Both the position numbers and the translations under genes were made by a program. A stretch of 64,000 nucleotides of DNA from Prorocentrum cordatum (Eukaryota; Sar; Dinophyceae; Prorocentrales; Prorocentraceae), in NCBI GenBank assembly GCA_963575745.1, contig CAUYUJ010014754.1, positions 186,501 through 250,500 of the forward strand, given 5' to 3'. Of the stretch, positions 1 through 10,913 are shown in pieces; the stretch's first letter is position 1, and the number at the start of each line of letters is the position of its first letter. The notes under the pieces were generated by a model. The model was not told the DNA's origin and ran no database searches. It was given only the letters and a program-made list of their open reading frames with translations.

Positions 1-3
1 CTC

Positions 4-240
4 TCGATGAAGGAACTTGCCATGTCTATGTCAGCGCCAACTCGACGGCCATGGAAAAACCTTGCTAAGTTAGGCGAGTACGTAAAGAATCGCAGCAGGT
101 CTCGGCATCAGTCTCTATATCAGAAGCGCCTTAAGGCCTTAACACCGACCATGCCGGGCGCAAGAAAAGACGTACATAAACGAGCAGAGGGTGCATGATA
201 AGGGGGACACAATGAAGTATTCATTGCGTGGAGCTCCCCA
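4..240 (+). pseudogene. Ty1/copia polyprotein fragment, end of reverse transcriptase into start of RNase H (part A)
   Basis: The first frame reads KELAMSMSAP then WKNLAKLGEYVK, matching the copia stretch in which the RT ends (KELAR-MS-PT, then L-x-RYL). It is followed in another frame by DHAGRKK and SRGCMIRGT, matching the SDWAG-KT-KSTSGG start of copia RNase H, and then by IAWSSP, matching the K-SWS motif. Stops and at least two frame changes show it is dead. The RNase H region continues at 1862, so the reading is interrupted by the intervening repeats. The family call rests on motif order known from copia elements; the subfamily is not determined. The element is probably truncated by the window edge. 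Confidence 0.65.
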
Positions 241-399
241 TATGTGCATCTATTCGCATGGACTTGTCCGCCGTGAGTATCTAGGCGCAAACGCTTTCGA
301 ATATAAGCAGGCTTGAGTTGTGACGGCGGTCTGGTCATGAACCTAACTGCGGATGAATCGGCGTGTGAATGAGTCTCAGTGGTACGAGCGTGTCTCTGC
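241..399. other. Unassigned sequence downstream of copia part A
   Basis: No coding or repeat signal was recognised here. It sits between the point where copia homology stops and the first minisatellite, so it may be part of whatever was inserted into the copia element. Confidence 0.4.
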
Positions 400-545
400 G
401 CATGAGCCTGGGGCCTCCTGGGGCCTCCTGAAACCTCCTGGGGCTTCCTGGGGCCTGCAGGAGCCTCTTGGGGCCTCCTGGGGCCTCTTGGGACTTCGAG
501 TGGCCTCCTGAGGCCTCCTGGAGCCCCCTGGGACCTCTGAGGGAT
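400..545. repeat. 12-bp minisatellite, unit close to GGCCTCCTGGGG
   Basis: Tandem imperfect 12-mers. Because the unit is a multiple of three, both strands give open frames rich in GPRRPQEA or GASWGLL; these are repeat translations. The same array resumes at about 822 after a block of another repeat. Confidence 0.85.
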
Positions 546-815
546 GATTCGTGCCCCAGGAGAGGCCCAATCTATAGGAACAGACGTACATAACACATTG
601 CTGATTTGAGCCACAGGAGAAGGGCAATCTATAGGAACGCACGTAAAGCACCACGGACTCGTGCCCCAGTGGAGGCAAATCTATAGGAACACAAGTGAAA
701 AAATTAGGAGTGTATACACAGGAGAAGGACAACCTATATTCACATACGTATGACATCAAGGATTCGTGCTCCAGGTGAGGCCCAATCTATAGGAGCATAC
801 GTAAAACACATGGGA
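541..815. repeat. Tandem repeat of about 55 bp carrying AATCTATAGGA
   Basis: Four to five diverged units, each with a CGTGCCCCAGG-like start, then AATCTATAGGA and a CGTA-rich end. The reverse complement of the unit (CCTATAGATTGG, then CTCTCCAGGGGCACGAAT) recurs at about 54,320-54,552, and a weaker copy lies near 56,310-56,400. It is therefore a dispersed family in opposite orientation at the two ends of the window. Confidence 0.75.
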
Positions 816-821
816 TTGGAG

Positions 822-1085
822 CCACTCCTGTTGCCTTCTGAGGCCTCCTGTTCCTTGGGCCTCTCGGGGCCTTGCCTTCCGGGGCCTCCTGGCGCTCTCT
901 GTGGCCTCCTGGGGCCTCCTGCGGCTTCCTGACGCTTCCTGGAGTTTCCTGGGACCTCCTGGAGCCTCTTGGGACATCCTGTGGCCTCTTGAATCTTCCT
1001 GTGGCCTCCTGATGCCTCCTGGGACCTCATGTGGCCTCCTGGGGCCTCCCGGAGCCTGCTGGAGCCTCCTGTGGCATCTTGGGGA
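822..1085. repeat. Second block of the 12-bp CCTCCTGGGG minisatellite
   Basis: Same unit and orientation as 400-545, more diverged (TCCTGTGGCC and TCTTGGGAC variants). It ends at a CATCTTGGGGAG boundary, after which a longer repeat starts. Confidence 0.8.
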
Positions 1086-1170
1086 GAATATGTTTCCACG
1101 AGTCTGGCCACCAAAACATGCAAACCGACCGAGTCATCCTCAAAATCTGGCCCCCCCCTTGGGGGCAAAA

Positions 1171-1452
1171 ATGAGCGCCTCGCTCGAGACATCCACCAAA
1201 TCTGCTCCGAAAGCAGAGGATGTTGGGCATGCAAACAGGCAAACCGCTCGAGATATCCCCGCCATCTTGACTCGAACGGAGGCTGTGCAACACCCCTGGC
1301 GGACCCCCTAAATGAGCGCCTCGCCCGAGACATCCTCCAAATCTGCTCCGAAAGCGGAGGATGTTGGGCATGCAAACAGGCAAACCGCTCGAGACATCCC
1401 CGCCATTTTGGCGCGAACGGAGGCCGTGCAACACCCCTGGCAGCCCCCCCAT
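1171..1452. repeat. 141-bp unit in two tandem copies, with reverse-oriented CTCGAG core
   Basis: Copies begin at 1171 and 1312, differ at few positions and are 141 bp apart. Each carries GCTCGAGACATCC or GCCCGAGACATCC, the reverse complement of the GGATGTCTCGAGCG core that dominates 23-33 and 54-62 kb. This links the first kilobases to that repeat family, in inverted orientation. Confidence 0.8.
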
Positions 1453-1497
1453 TAGGAGTGCTGAAACCAGCAAGCCGCTCGAGACATCCTCAGAATG

Positions 1498-1726
<229 letters not shown>

Positions 1727-1861
1727 TCATCATATTCATCCATCCTTCACCATCACCATCATACTCACATCACACTCTCCTCTAATGCAGAGAGAGAGGA
1801 AGATAAGTGTAGAGGTCCAACGCGGTCAGAGAATAACAAGAACCCCATCTATTGGATATGG

Positions 1862-2248
1862 GGAATAACACCACGAGGTTTAACTGTAAGCGTGGTGGTG
1901 GCATCGTTTGGGAAAGCGGAGTATTGCGGAATGGTCAAAGGTGTTTCTGTAGCGTTGGGGCCCAAAGCGGTTCTCAAGGTCTTCGAGATTGACAGCAACA
2001 TAGATTGAAAAAACGACGCAAACGCGGCCGTCGCCATCGAAAGCACGCGAGGCATAGGACAAGTCTGGCGCATGAGAGTTTTCCAATTTCAGTTGAAAGA
2101 GAGGGTACGACGAGGAGACATCGAAATGATTCGAGTGGGAATCCACGAGAATCATGCAGATGCGCTAGCGAAGTATATGAGTAGAGACCGAGCGTCAATG
2201 CATATGAAAAGTACGAATCAATATTTCGTGGGCAGAAACACGAGCTAG
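1862..2248 (+). pseudogene. Ty1/copia RNase H fragment (part B), C-terminal end of polyprotein
   Basis: A single frame reads GKAEYCGMVKGVSVALG, then ANAAVAIES with RGIGQV, then RRGDIEMIRVG with NHADALAKYMSRD, and ends at TAG 2246-2248. This matches copia RNase H: the E of AEYY (1919-1921), the D of TDASAA (here KND, 2015-2017) and the D of NHADALTKY (2159-2161) are all present. One in-frame TGA (2006-2008) interrupts it where a sense codon is expected. It continues part A (ending W-S-S-P at 240) after about 1.6 kb of repeats. RNase H degrades the RNA of RNA:DNA hybrids during retrotransposition. The shortest frames here lack a nearby ATG, so ATG-based gene finders would miss it. Confidence 0.8.
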
Positions 2249-2775
2249 CACCGGCCACAGAATGCAAGCTCGATCTGCTGTGCATCCGCGTTACCGTCGG
2301 AGGCCGTTTTGCCAGAGACTCGAGTTCAGGACCGGTGGAGATCCCGGTGCTCGTCAACGCAATCGCGCCCGCAGCCTGGTACCGGCCAGCGCGCTGCACA
2401 GGTTAATCGGCCCCCCCTCGGCACACAAACAAGTGCAGCGCATGTTGGGAGGCCCCCGCATGTTCAAGCCGCAATCCAAAACCATTCGCGCGCATCTTAG
2501 CTTACCCACCTGCCTCTACCTGCTACACTGAATGTCCCACTGTGCTCTTAACCTGTGCTGCGTTGACGTCCAGCGTGCAGGCGGCCGGTCGCGACCGAGG
2601 GGGTTGGAGAGATCATCCCCCCCCATGCACGGAGGACCCCCCCGCTAGGCAGCTGCATCTTGTAGCGTAGCAGAGAGGTTCCGTGACAATGCAGTGCCCG
2701 ACACCCGCCAGCAATTTGCGCAAGCCCACGTTGGCCTTCAGAGAAAATATTCCTACCGTATAATCACAAGAAAAG
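2249..2775. other. Unassigned sequence after copia stop; position expected for a 3' LTR
   Basis: No protein motif or tandem repeat was recognised. In copia elements the polypurine tract and 3' LTR follow the polyprotein stop, so part of an LTR could lie here. I found no second copy in the window and no clear TG...CA ends, so this is position-based inference only. Confidence 0.3.
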
Positions 2776-3395
2776 GGCCATGTCTTTCTATGCGCCGCCG
2801 CCCCCAGGAAAAATCACACTTGTCTGCCCCCCTATGTTCCCCGTCGCTGGGGCCATCGGTTTCTACGCGCCGCCGCCCCCCCGAGGCCGCCCCCCCAGAA
2901 TTCAATTTTGCCTCCTTCCCATAACTCCGCCGAGTGGGCCAATCATGTGTTTCAGCACCATGATCATCATCAGCAGCATCATGTCCACCATCATCACGAT
3001 CATCAACAGCAGCAGCATCGTCATCAGCATCATCATCATCATCATCATCATAATCATCATCATCGTCACCGTCCCCATCATCATCACCATCGTCATCATC
3101 AGCAGTTTCGTATTAATAAGCAGCATCAAAACAACCAGAGTCACAGTCATCAGCATCATCGTCGTCGTCAGTTCCATCATCATCACCAACTACCTCACTT
3201 CACCCCGTCAGGGGGTCGCCCTCTCCATCCGTCGCCGCCCCATCGAAAAAATCACCCATGTTCATTAATCCCCCTCCCACCCACCCACTCAGCACCCCGC
3301 TGGGGGGGACCATCCCTTCCTACGCGCCGCCTCCCAATCCGAGGGGCCACCCTTTTTCTATGCGCCGCCGCCGCCCGCCCCTTCGGAAGGACAAG
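2776..3395. repeat. Diverged tandem units (CTATGCGCCGCCGCC) enclosing a CAT/CAG microsatellite
   Basis: Units containing TTTCTATGCGCCGCCGCCCCC with GGGGGCCATC-like ends occur at about 2776-2900 and again at 3205-3395. Between them (2945-3190) is an imperfect CAT-rich array with CAG and CGT interruptions. Open frames here are low-complexity. Confidence 0.65.
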
Positions 3396-3600
3396 GAGGA
3401 CCGAGGATGAGGAAATGGAGGAGGAAGAGGAGGAGAAGGAGGTGGAAGGCAAAGGAGGAGGACTGAGGAAGAAGATGACCAAGGATCGAGGAGGGGAGGA
3501 TGACCGAGGAGGAGGAAGAGGAGGAGGAGGAGGAGGTGGAGGAGGAGGATCGAGTATCGAGGAGGGGGAGGAGGAGAGGATCGAGGACGAGGATCGATGT
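3395..3600. repeat. Imperfect GGA triplet array
   Basis: Purine-rich GGA/GAA/GAT run on the + strand. It produces E/G-rich frames on + and S/P/L-rich frames on -, none with a domain. Confidence 0.85.
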
Positions 3601-4659
3601 AAAGAATGCAAAGAAGGATGTCATCCAAAAGCTCGCTCCTCCATCCCCCTGTCCATCCCCGTAGCTTCGATGGTTCATCGCATCGCTACCAGGGTGCTTT
3701 GTTAGGATCAGTTTTGTCTGACCCCAGGATCATCAACAAACGGCCAGCGGCAACAACACTGGTCCTGGGGATGAGGCTGAGAGCTCCAATTGCCTGCAAA
3801 AATGCAACGGCGGAAGTCAGGAATAGGGGAATATGGAAGTGTTGCACTGCCCACCAAGGGGAGGGAGGGGAAGGGAGAGCGGGAGGGGCACGTGTGTAGT
3901 CCAAACTTCGGATGCCGGCAGTCCAACGCGTGCAAAACGCTTATCGGGGGCGCTGGCGAGAGCACTAGAAAGTATGCTTGTGGAGCTTGCGAGCTTCGAA
4001 AACCTTGTGTGAGACGCTTGACAGGGCGCTGGAAAAAGCATGCCTGGGGAGCTTGCAAGCTTCTATTGAAGCAGGCTTCCAAGGAGCTTCGAAGGACCTT
4101 CTGGAGAGCTTCGGGGCACGCGGATTGGGAACGAGTAGGACAACGCTTCTCGGGACACGCTGCAACTTCAAGCAAGCCGCTCTGGGGATGCCTGACCGGG
4201 AGCCTTGGAGAGGAGTGGGCGCAGCCCTGCCTGCCGGTTTCTAATCTCACAACCCTCTCAGCTCTTCCGGGAGCTATCCGGGAATCGGAAGGGCAGAGGG
4301 AAGCACAGGGAGGCAGGGGAAAGACAGTGGGGCGCCCATCGAAGTACTGATTGTTGCACTCTAGCGGCCCACTCCGGCCGCCTGAGGCCCGGCCTGCCCG
4401 TGCCCTGTCTCCCTAATCAAAGCTGTGCGTAGCCCGCCTAGCTTTTAGCGGAAGGGGTTCGCTCTCGCCCCGCCGACCAGAAATTGTGGCACTCTGGCGA
4501 GGCTCCGTCTCCCGCCAGGGGTCGCCAGTAGGGCACCCCGCCGCCGGCAGCTCCATCGAGCTGGGCGTCGGCGTCCGACCGTGCCTTGGCCACCGCGCAC
4601 TCCTCGAGCACATGCTGGCCAAGCGCTTCCACTGTGCCACGGCCCGGGAAGCCGAAGAC
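3601..4659. other. Unassigned, no confident gene
   Basis: Mixed-composition sequence. Between about 3965 and 4110 short GAGCTTGCGAGCTTC-type segments recur, giving overlapping low-quality frames. Open frames up to about 190 codons exist on both strands but overlap each other and show no recognisable motif. Confidence 0.4.
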
Positions 4660-4990
4660 GAAGAGAATAAGAATGAAAAGAAGAGAAAGAAGAAACATAA
4701 GAAAAGACGAAGAGAATAATCATGAAAAGAAGAAGAAGGAGAACAGCAGTGACCACTTTCTGAGGCGATCCCTGCCCAACAGAGACGGAGTCTTCGCCGG
4801 CACTGCGGCCTGCCAATCCACTCTCACACCGAAGTGCTCGGCCCACCTTGGAGCCGCGGACGGGGACAGGCCATCTGTCCACATCCCAGGGGCAGGCGAT
4901 GTGGATGGGGAGGGGAGGAGGAGGAGGAGGAGGAGGAGGAGGAGGAGGAGGAGGAGGTGGAGGAGGAGGAGGTGGAGGAGGAGGAGCCTT
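4660..4990. repeat. GAA-rich tract and GGA triplet array
   Basis: GAA-rich sequence at 4660-4745, unassigned sequence between, and an almost pure GGA array at about 4907-4987. Frames of poly-R, poly-E and poly-G (+) or poly-P/L/S (-) follow from it. Confidence 0.85.
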
Positions 4991-5755
4991 CTCGAGTTGT
5001 GTAGGGCCCTTGCGGTGCCTTTGGGGCACGTCGGGCGCATGGGGCGTGCACTAAATGATAAAAACATGCATCAACCCTACGCGCAGAGGCAGCTTCAACA
5101 ACGTGGATGCGCTCTGTCCCGAAGGCGGCCTGAATACTGCTTCGAATGTCTGGACGTGTTCTGGCTGCATGCTGCGATCGTCGCGCATGTAATGGTGTAT
5201 TGCACGAGCGGCGCAGGTTATCATCTACATCGGGGCGACTTCTGGGTTCCAGTTTGCAGCCAGGGGCACAGAAGCGTGTAACAGTTGAACATACCCCGCC
5301 ATGTAGACGGATGATTGGTTCTAGACGTATTTGGTTCCATAGGGGGTATGTTCAAGCTCGGCACTCCGATGCCCAAGCAATTTTGGGGAATAGCTCGCCA
5401 GCTAGCATGAGGTTTGAGTGCATATGGTCCCCGTGCCGGATGGAGGAGAAGTGCGGCGCCGTGTACGATAATACCTTTCGTTGTGTGCGCGTGGCTCGAG
5501 CAGGGAGGGGCGGGTAAGAGCAGTTGGAAGAGCAAGTTGAGGAGCATGAGGAGTAGAGTAAGCGGAAGCGAAAGAGGAAATTGAGGAAGAGGAAGAGGAA
5601 ATCATGACAAGGGGAGGGGGAGGATTCCTCGCAGAAGGGAGGAGGCGGGGGGCGTCACCGAAGAGGGAGCGTGTTGGCGGCCCCGCCCCGCCCGAGAAGG
5701 AGCTCGGGGTGGCATTCGAGGGACCGCCGAATTTTTTGGCCGTTAAGGACCTCGG
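4991..5755. other. Unassigned; contains a 13-bp inverted repeat
   Basis: The longest + frame here (ending near 5281) has a cysteine-containing stretch (YCFECLDVFW) but no family I recognise. From about 5515 the sequence becomes AG-rich. I see no supportable gene. Confidence 0.4.
5285..5355. repeat. Perfect 13-bp inverted repeat with 45-bp loop
   Basis: TTGAACATACCCC at 5285-5297 is answered by GGGGTATGTTCAA at 5343-5355. It could be the ends of a very small foldback element or a chance hairpin; no second copy was seen. Confidence 0.75.
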
Positions 5756-5905
5756 CTGCACCTGGGGGAGAAGAAGGATGGGGAAGAGGAGGAGGAGGAG
5801 GAGGATGAGGGGTGGGTGCTTCAGAATATTTAGGAGGAGGAGGAGGAGGAGGAGCTGGAGGACCAGAGTAAACACAAGGTGCATCAGCGATGTCCCAAGT
5901 CCCCT
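5756..5905. repeat. GGA array with right-flank module GGACCAG...AACACAAG...GCGATGT
   Basis: The GGA array (5770-5862) ends in a GGACCAGAGTAAAC boundary followed by CATCAGCGATGT. The same boundary (GGACCAGTGTAAAGCC, then CATCAACGATGT) follows the GGA array at 37,165, and its reverse complement precedes the CTC array at 41,985. The array is thus part of a dispersed repeat with a defined edge. Confidence 0.65.
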
Positions 5906-6440
5906 TCTCATACGTCCTACAAGCTTTCTGCCTCACTGCAAGAAGCGCCCCATGGAAAACCAGTACTAGTTGGGCCTGCCAATTTGGCGAGGGCACCGTT
6001 CTTGTTCAAGGAACTGGGTTGCATCCCTCTGGCGCATCATCAAGGATGCGAGAACTATGATCATGCAGTTCAACGAGGTGTCCAGCGAGTCCCCCCCCCC
6101 CTTCGAAGAAGGACAGCCCAACCCGTGTAACTGGTGCACACGTTATACTTGTGGTCATGAAAACTGAGGATGTATCACGCGAGAGCTCTGATGTGAAGCA
6201 GAACTGTCACCGACCCCTGCCATGCTGCATGTGCTGAAGTGCTGGCATATGATGATCGAAGTCCCGAGCGGGTCCATCAATTTACTTGTTCCTAGGCGTT
6301 CCCAGTTTGTTCTAAACGCGGGGCGGCTTCCAATAGGAGCGCCCCATACAAGAGAGACTTGCAGAACTTTTGAACTTCACCCAGCAACGTCGGACCATAT
6401 TCATAGCCCCCCATTCACCCACGCACTCTCGCAACTCAGA
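5906..6440. other. Unassigned, no confident gene
   Basis: No repeat unit or protein motif was recognised. Short frames, such as 6222-6551, run into the satellite that follows. Confidence 0.4.
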
Positions 6441-7240
6441 CCTCAACAGGGGTGGCGACGACGAGCGCACCCGAAGAAGACGCGATATCTAGTCCGGATG
6501 TGCGTACACCACTCCGCCGGTCATCCCAGGCGCCCACGAAAGCGGCAGTAGTTGTGCAAGCGGCAGCCCCCTACCAAGACGCGATGTCTAGCTTGAATGT
6601 GTGTGTAAGACACCACTCCTCGGGACCTTCCAGGAGCCTACGAAATGGGCGACTGCTGCGCTTGTAGCAAACACACACCATTGAGCCGCGAGGTCTAGTT
6701 TGGATTTGCGTCACACACTGCTCCTCGCCATTTTCCTGGAGCCCACGAAAGTGGCGACCGTTGCATGTGCGTAAGACGCCACCCCGCTGGGCCTCCCAGG
6801 GGCCCACGAACATGGCGATGGTTGAGTGTTGAGCGCCAGGAGTCGGGCGGGGCTTCCAGTCCCTCAAGCCTTGATTTCTGTTCTGGGCACGGAATCGTGC
6901 CGCCCGTGCGCTGGCAGTCGGTCAGCCAGCGGGAGAGCCACCCCGTCGTTCATGGAAGACCCCCTGGTGGACTCGCCCACCACCTTGGAAGCAAGGGGGC
7001 TGCAAGGTGCCGTGCTGCCAGACAAATCACGAACATGGCGACGGCTTCGCCGGTGGCCGCCCCCCCACCAAAAAAAAAACTCCACGAAAATGGCGACCGT
7101 TGCGCAAGCGGTAGCCCCCCCAGGGAGCCGCCAGGTCTAGTCTGGATGTGCGTAGGGCGCAATTTCGTTGGGCCTCCCAGGAGCCCACGAATTGGGTGAC
7201 TCTTGCACAAGGCAGCTAGCTCCCCAGAGGGCCGCGATGT
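6441..7240. repeat. Diverged satellite, unit about 103-110 bp
   Basis: Units share GGAGCCCACGAAAGTGGCG, then GTTGCGCAAG or GGTGGCAG, a CCCCCAGGGAGCCGCGA segment and CTAGT-TGGATGTGCGTA followed by GACGCCACTCCG. Spacing of the CCACGAAA motif (for example 7079 and 7182) is about 103 bp. The family continues at 7845-7990, 8757-8900 and 9551-10,425. Confidence 0.8.
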
Positions 7241-7244
7241 CTAC

Positions 7245-7275
<31 letters not shown>

Positions 7276-7355
7276 CTCTCTCTCTCTCTCTCTCTGTGTC
7301 TCTCTCTCTCTCTCTGTGTCTGTGTCTGTGCCTGTGTCTGTGTCTGTGTCTGTGG
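7245..7355. repeat. Compound microsatellite TG / CT / TGTCTG
   Basis: GTGTGT run, then CTCTCT, then TGTGTC and TGTCTG repeats. The six-frame output (CVCVCV, SLSLSL, RERERE, HTHTHT) is repeat translation. Confidence 0.95.
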
Positions 7356-7660
7356 CAATACCGCGACGTCGCCCCCGAAGTCGAAAGACGCAGAGCTGGC
7401 CATCGCGAGGTCCACGAGCAGGCGCAGCCCCCCTCCCCCCCTGCCAAGGGCCTTCGGGGGCGACGGCCCCCATCGGCGCGCCGAGCGGCCCACGCGGCGG
7501 CGGGCGCCCCCCAACCCGCGGCAGATCTGTCTCGCGCGCGGGGGCGGCGGGCCCGGCGGGACGGGAGCCCGACGCCCGGCACCTGGACGCTGGTGGACAA
7601 CTAGAAGCAGAGGAGGCCCCTCCTCCTCCTCCTCCTCCTCCTCCTCCTCCTCCTCCTCCG
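7356..7660. other. GC-rich segment ending in a CCT triplet array
   Basis: No domain was recognised in 7356-7610. At 7618-7660 a CCT array (about 14 triplets) directly abuts the TGTCTG array that opens the 912-bp duplication. Confidence 0.5.
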
Positions 7661-8456
7661 TCTGTGTCTGTGTCTGTGTGTCTGCGTGTCCGCGTGTCTG
7701 TGTGTCTGTGTGTCTGCGTGTCTGTGTCTGTGAGTGCGTCTGTGTGTCTGTGCGTCTGTGCGTCTGTGTGTCTGCGTCTGTGTTTGTGTGAGCGTGGGTG
7801 TGTGCCTGTGTGTGTATAGGAGGCCACCCTGCTGGGCCTCCCAGGAGCCCACGAAAGTGGCGACCGTTGCGCAGGTGGTAGCCCCCCCAGGGAGCCGCGA
7901 CGCTTGGTCTGGGTTTGCGTGGGACGGTACTCCGCTGCGCCTCCCAGGAGCCTACGAAAATGACGATTTTTGCGCTGGTGACAGGGGGCCGCGACGTTGC
8001 GCTGGTTGGCGGAACACCCTGACTCTGGAGTGCCCCCGCAAAGTAAGTTGGTTACTCGACATATGTATATCTACGCGGTGCCGAGTGTAAGTTAACCACA
8101 TCAAGCGGCAGCGTTGGAAACAAAATCAGTAGCAGCCCCAGCGGCGCTGGGTGGGTAACGCAGTGCCCACACGACCCCGCTGCCAAAGCCCCCCAAAGCG
8201 ACAATCTGCAGAAACCCTGCAACAGCCTAATCGCCGCAGTGGCCAGCACCCTCGTAGCCCGTCCAGCAACCACGCAGAGAGTGGACTTGTACCATGTTTC
8301 CACTCGTCACCGAGTGACTCAATCGACAGTGGTACCGTAGGGTGATCCTAGTGGCGACCGCCGCGACCCATCGACACCGGGGGTCCCTGCCGATGGCCAT
8401 TCTAAGGAGCCCGGCAGCGGCAGCGGGCGGCGGTGCGAAACCTTGCTCCTACCGTT
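7661..8456. repeat. Copy 1 of a 912-bp tandem duplication: TGTCTG array plus 642-bp unique part
   Basis: The unique part (7815-8456) is repeated at 8727-9368 with an exact offset of 912 bp and only scattered substitutions. The array in this copy (about 155 bp) is shorter than in copy 2 (about 275 bp). The unit includes one stretch of the 105-bp satellite and a non-repetitive segment with ACATATGTATATCTACGCGG. Short frames on both strands are duplicated with it and show no motif. Confidence 0.9.
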
Positions 8457-9368
8457 TGTGTGTGTGTGTGTGTCTGTGTCTGTGTCTGTGTCTGTGTCTG
8501 TGTCTGTGTCTGTGTCTGTGTCTGTGTCTGTGCCTGTGTCTGTGTCTGTGTCTGTGTCTGTGTCTGTGTCTGTGTCTGTGTCTGTGTGTCTGCGTGTCCG
8601 CGTGTCTGTATGTCTGTGTGTCTGCGTGTCTGTGTCTGTGTCTGTGTGTGTCTGTGTGTCTGTGTGTCTGTGCGTCTGTGTGTCTGCGTCTGCGTTTGTG
8701 TGAGCGTGGGTGTGTGCCTGTGTGTGTATAGGAGGCCACCCTGCTGGGCCTCCCAGGAGCCCACGAAAGTGACGACCGTTGCGCAGGTGGTAGCCCCCCC
8801 AGGGAGCCGCGACGCTTGGTCTGGGTTTGCGTGGGACGGTACTCCGCTGCGCCTCCCAGGAGCCCACGAAAGTGGCGATTTGTGCGCTGGTGACAGGGGG
8901 CCGCGACGTTGCGCTGGTTGGTGGAACACCCTGACTCTGGAGTGCCCCCGCAAAGTAAGTTGGTTACTCGACATATGTATATCTACGCGGTGCCAAGTGT
9001 AAGTTAAACACATCAAGCGGCAGCGTTGGAAACAAAATCAGTAGCAGCCCCAGCGGCGCTGGGTGGGTAACGCAGTGCCCACACGACCCCGCTGCCAAAG
9101 CCCCCCAAAGCGACAATCTGCAGAAACCCTGCAACAGCCTAATCGCCGCAGTGGCCAGCACCCTCGTAGCCCGTCCAGCAACCACGCAGAGAGAGGACTT
9201 GTACCATGTTTCAACTCGTCACCGAGTGACTCAATCGACAGTGGTACCGTAGGGTGATCCTAGTGGCGACCGCCGCGAACCATCGACACCGGGGGTCCTT
9301 GCCGATGGCCATTCCAAGGAGCCCGGCAGCGGCAGCGGGCGGCGGTGCGAAACCCTGCTCCTACCGTT
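8457..9368. repeat. Copy 2 of the 912-bp tandem duplication, longer TGTCTG array
   Basis: It begins with an expanded TGTGTC/TGTCTG array (8457-8726) and then repeats copy 1 through to CTCCTACCGTT. The sequence diverges from copy 1 after 9368. The difference in array length against near-identical unique parts points to recent duplication with fast microsatellite turnover. Confidence 0.9.
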
Positions 9369-9550
9369 GAGTCGAGATGACATACTTATGATGCTGGTTT
9401 TGGCTCGTTGGCGGCATGTCGCTCGTACAGGTCATCAGAAGACGACGCATGGTACCGCGTATTGCCTACATTCGCCTCGGGCGCGGATGCGGCCGATCCA
9501 TTGACCCTAAGCAGCGTGTTCAGGAACAAGTGCAGGATGGTGTAGGATGG

Positions 9551-10425
9551 TCACCAGGCCGCGACGTGTAGCGTGGGTGTGCGCGGAGCACCATTCAGTT
9601 GGGCCACCCAGGAGTCCACGATCGTGGCGACAGTTGCGCAGGTGACAGCCCACTGGGAGCAGCGAGGTCTAGTCCGGATGCGCATAGGACGCCACTCCGA
9701 TGGTCCTCCCAGGAGCCAGCGAAAGTGACGATCGTCGCCCGGGTGGCAGCCCCCCAGAGGGACAGCGACGTCGAATTTGGGTGTGCGATGCACGCCACGC
9801 CGCTGCGCCTCCAAGGAGCCCACGGAAGTGGCGATCGCTGCACAAGTGGCACACCCGCCCCCCGCCCCCTCCCCGGGAACCGCGAGGCGTAGTCTGGGTG
9901 CGCGTAGGGCGCCGTTCAGTTAGGCCACCCCGAAGCCCACGATCGTGGCGACAGTTGCGCAGGTGGCAGCCCCAAGGGAGCAGCGAGGTTTAGTCCGGGT
10001 GTGCGTAGGACCCCGTCCGTTGGGCCTCCCAGGAGCCCACGAATGGCTACCGTTGCGCAGGCAGCAGCCCCCAAATGGGGGCCGCGATGTCGAGCCTGGG
10101 TGGGCATAGGGCGCCAATCCGCCGGGGCGCCGGGCCTCTTAGAAACCCACAAGGGTGGCGCCCTTTGCGCAGGAGACAGACAGCCGACTGGCAGCAGCGA
10201 GGACTAGTCCCGGTGTGCGTAGGACGCCACCCCGCTGCGCCTCCCAGGAACCCACGAACGTGGCGCCACTTGCGCAGGTGGTGGACAGCCGACAAGTAGC
10301 AGCGAGATCTAGTCCGGGTGTGTGTAGGACGCCATTACGCTGCGCCTCCCAGAAACCGGCGAAAGTGGCCCCTTCTGCGCAGGTGGCAGCCCCCAGAAAG
10401 GAGGAGGGAGGCGGGAGGAAAGCAG
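9551..10425. repeat. 105-bp satellite, second block
   Basis: Eight or so diverged units in register (CCACGA-motif near 9615, 9714, 9815, 9930, 10,032, 10,144, 10,247 and 10,350). The unit is not a multiple of three, so the frames shift between units. Overlapping frames on both strands are not genes. Confidence 0.8.
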
Positions 10426-10536
10426 AAGGCAAGGAGCAAGAGAAAGGAGGAGAGGGGATCACGGTTGGAGCAAGCATTGCTCCATACAAAACGAGAGCCC
10501 AACACAAAAGATTCTGAAAGGATAACTAAATATCAT

Positions 10537-10850
10537 CTATACTGCCATATGTTGCAAGGTTAAAACACATGCGCGCGGCGCGTCGGCGTTAGAACCATAT
10601 GAAAACGGCCTGCGCTGAATCCTTTCGCTGCTGCACATGTCCGAAACGAATTCGCGCCGCGCGGAAAAAATGTGCCATCCATGTTTGAAGTTGCTGTAAG
10701 TTTCCAAGATGCTTTTGGGCAGCGATAAGGCGAGAGCCACATGTTGAACACCACTGCTTCTCCGTCCTTGAGAAGACGTAGCGCCAGTAGAAGACGAATG
10801 CGTGCGGCGCTGCAGCGAGAACGCCATTTTGGAAACGATCTGCTTCTTAT
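10537..10850. repeat. Diverged units of the 83-bp GAGAGCCACATTTTGAA family
   Basis: Segments such as GCGCGGCGCGTCGGCG, AAGGCGAGAGCCACATGTTGAA and CATGTTTGAAGTTGC match the satellite at 37,490-37,930 and its inverted copy at 41,380-41,660. More decayed here. Confidence 0.55.
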
Positions 10851-10913
10851 CTAGAAAAATCGCTTGATTTTTTCAGGACGACCATGCGCGGCGTTTTGGC
10901 GAGAGCTCTGCTT

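Noticed and set aside
1395-1410. Dinoflagellate spliced-leader relic suggested by CCATTTTGG
   Set aside because: Only a few bases agree; the CCGTAGCC start and GCTCAAG end are missing. No relic was seen elsewhere.
2249-2775. Definite copia 3' LTR
   Set aside because: No partner LTR, no clear TG...CA termini and no target duplication could be seen; kept only as a positional possibility.
8151-8345. Duplicated 64-codon frames (again at 9063-9257) as a conserved small gene pair
   Set aside because: The conservation is fully explained by the 912-bp duplication, and no motif or repeat of the frame occurs outside it.
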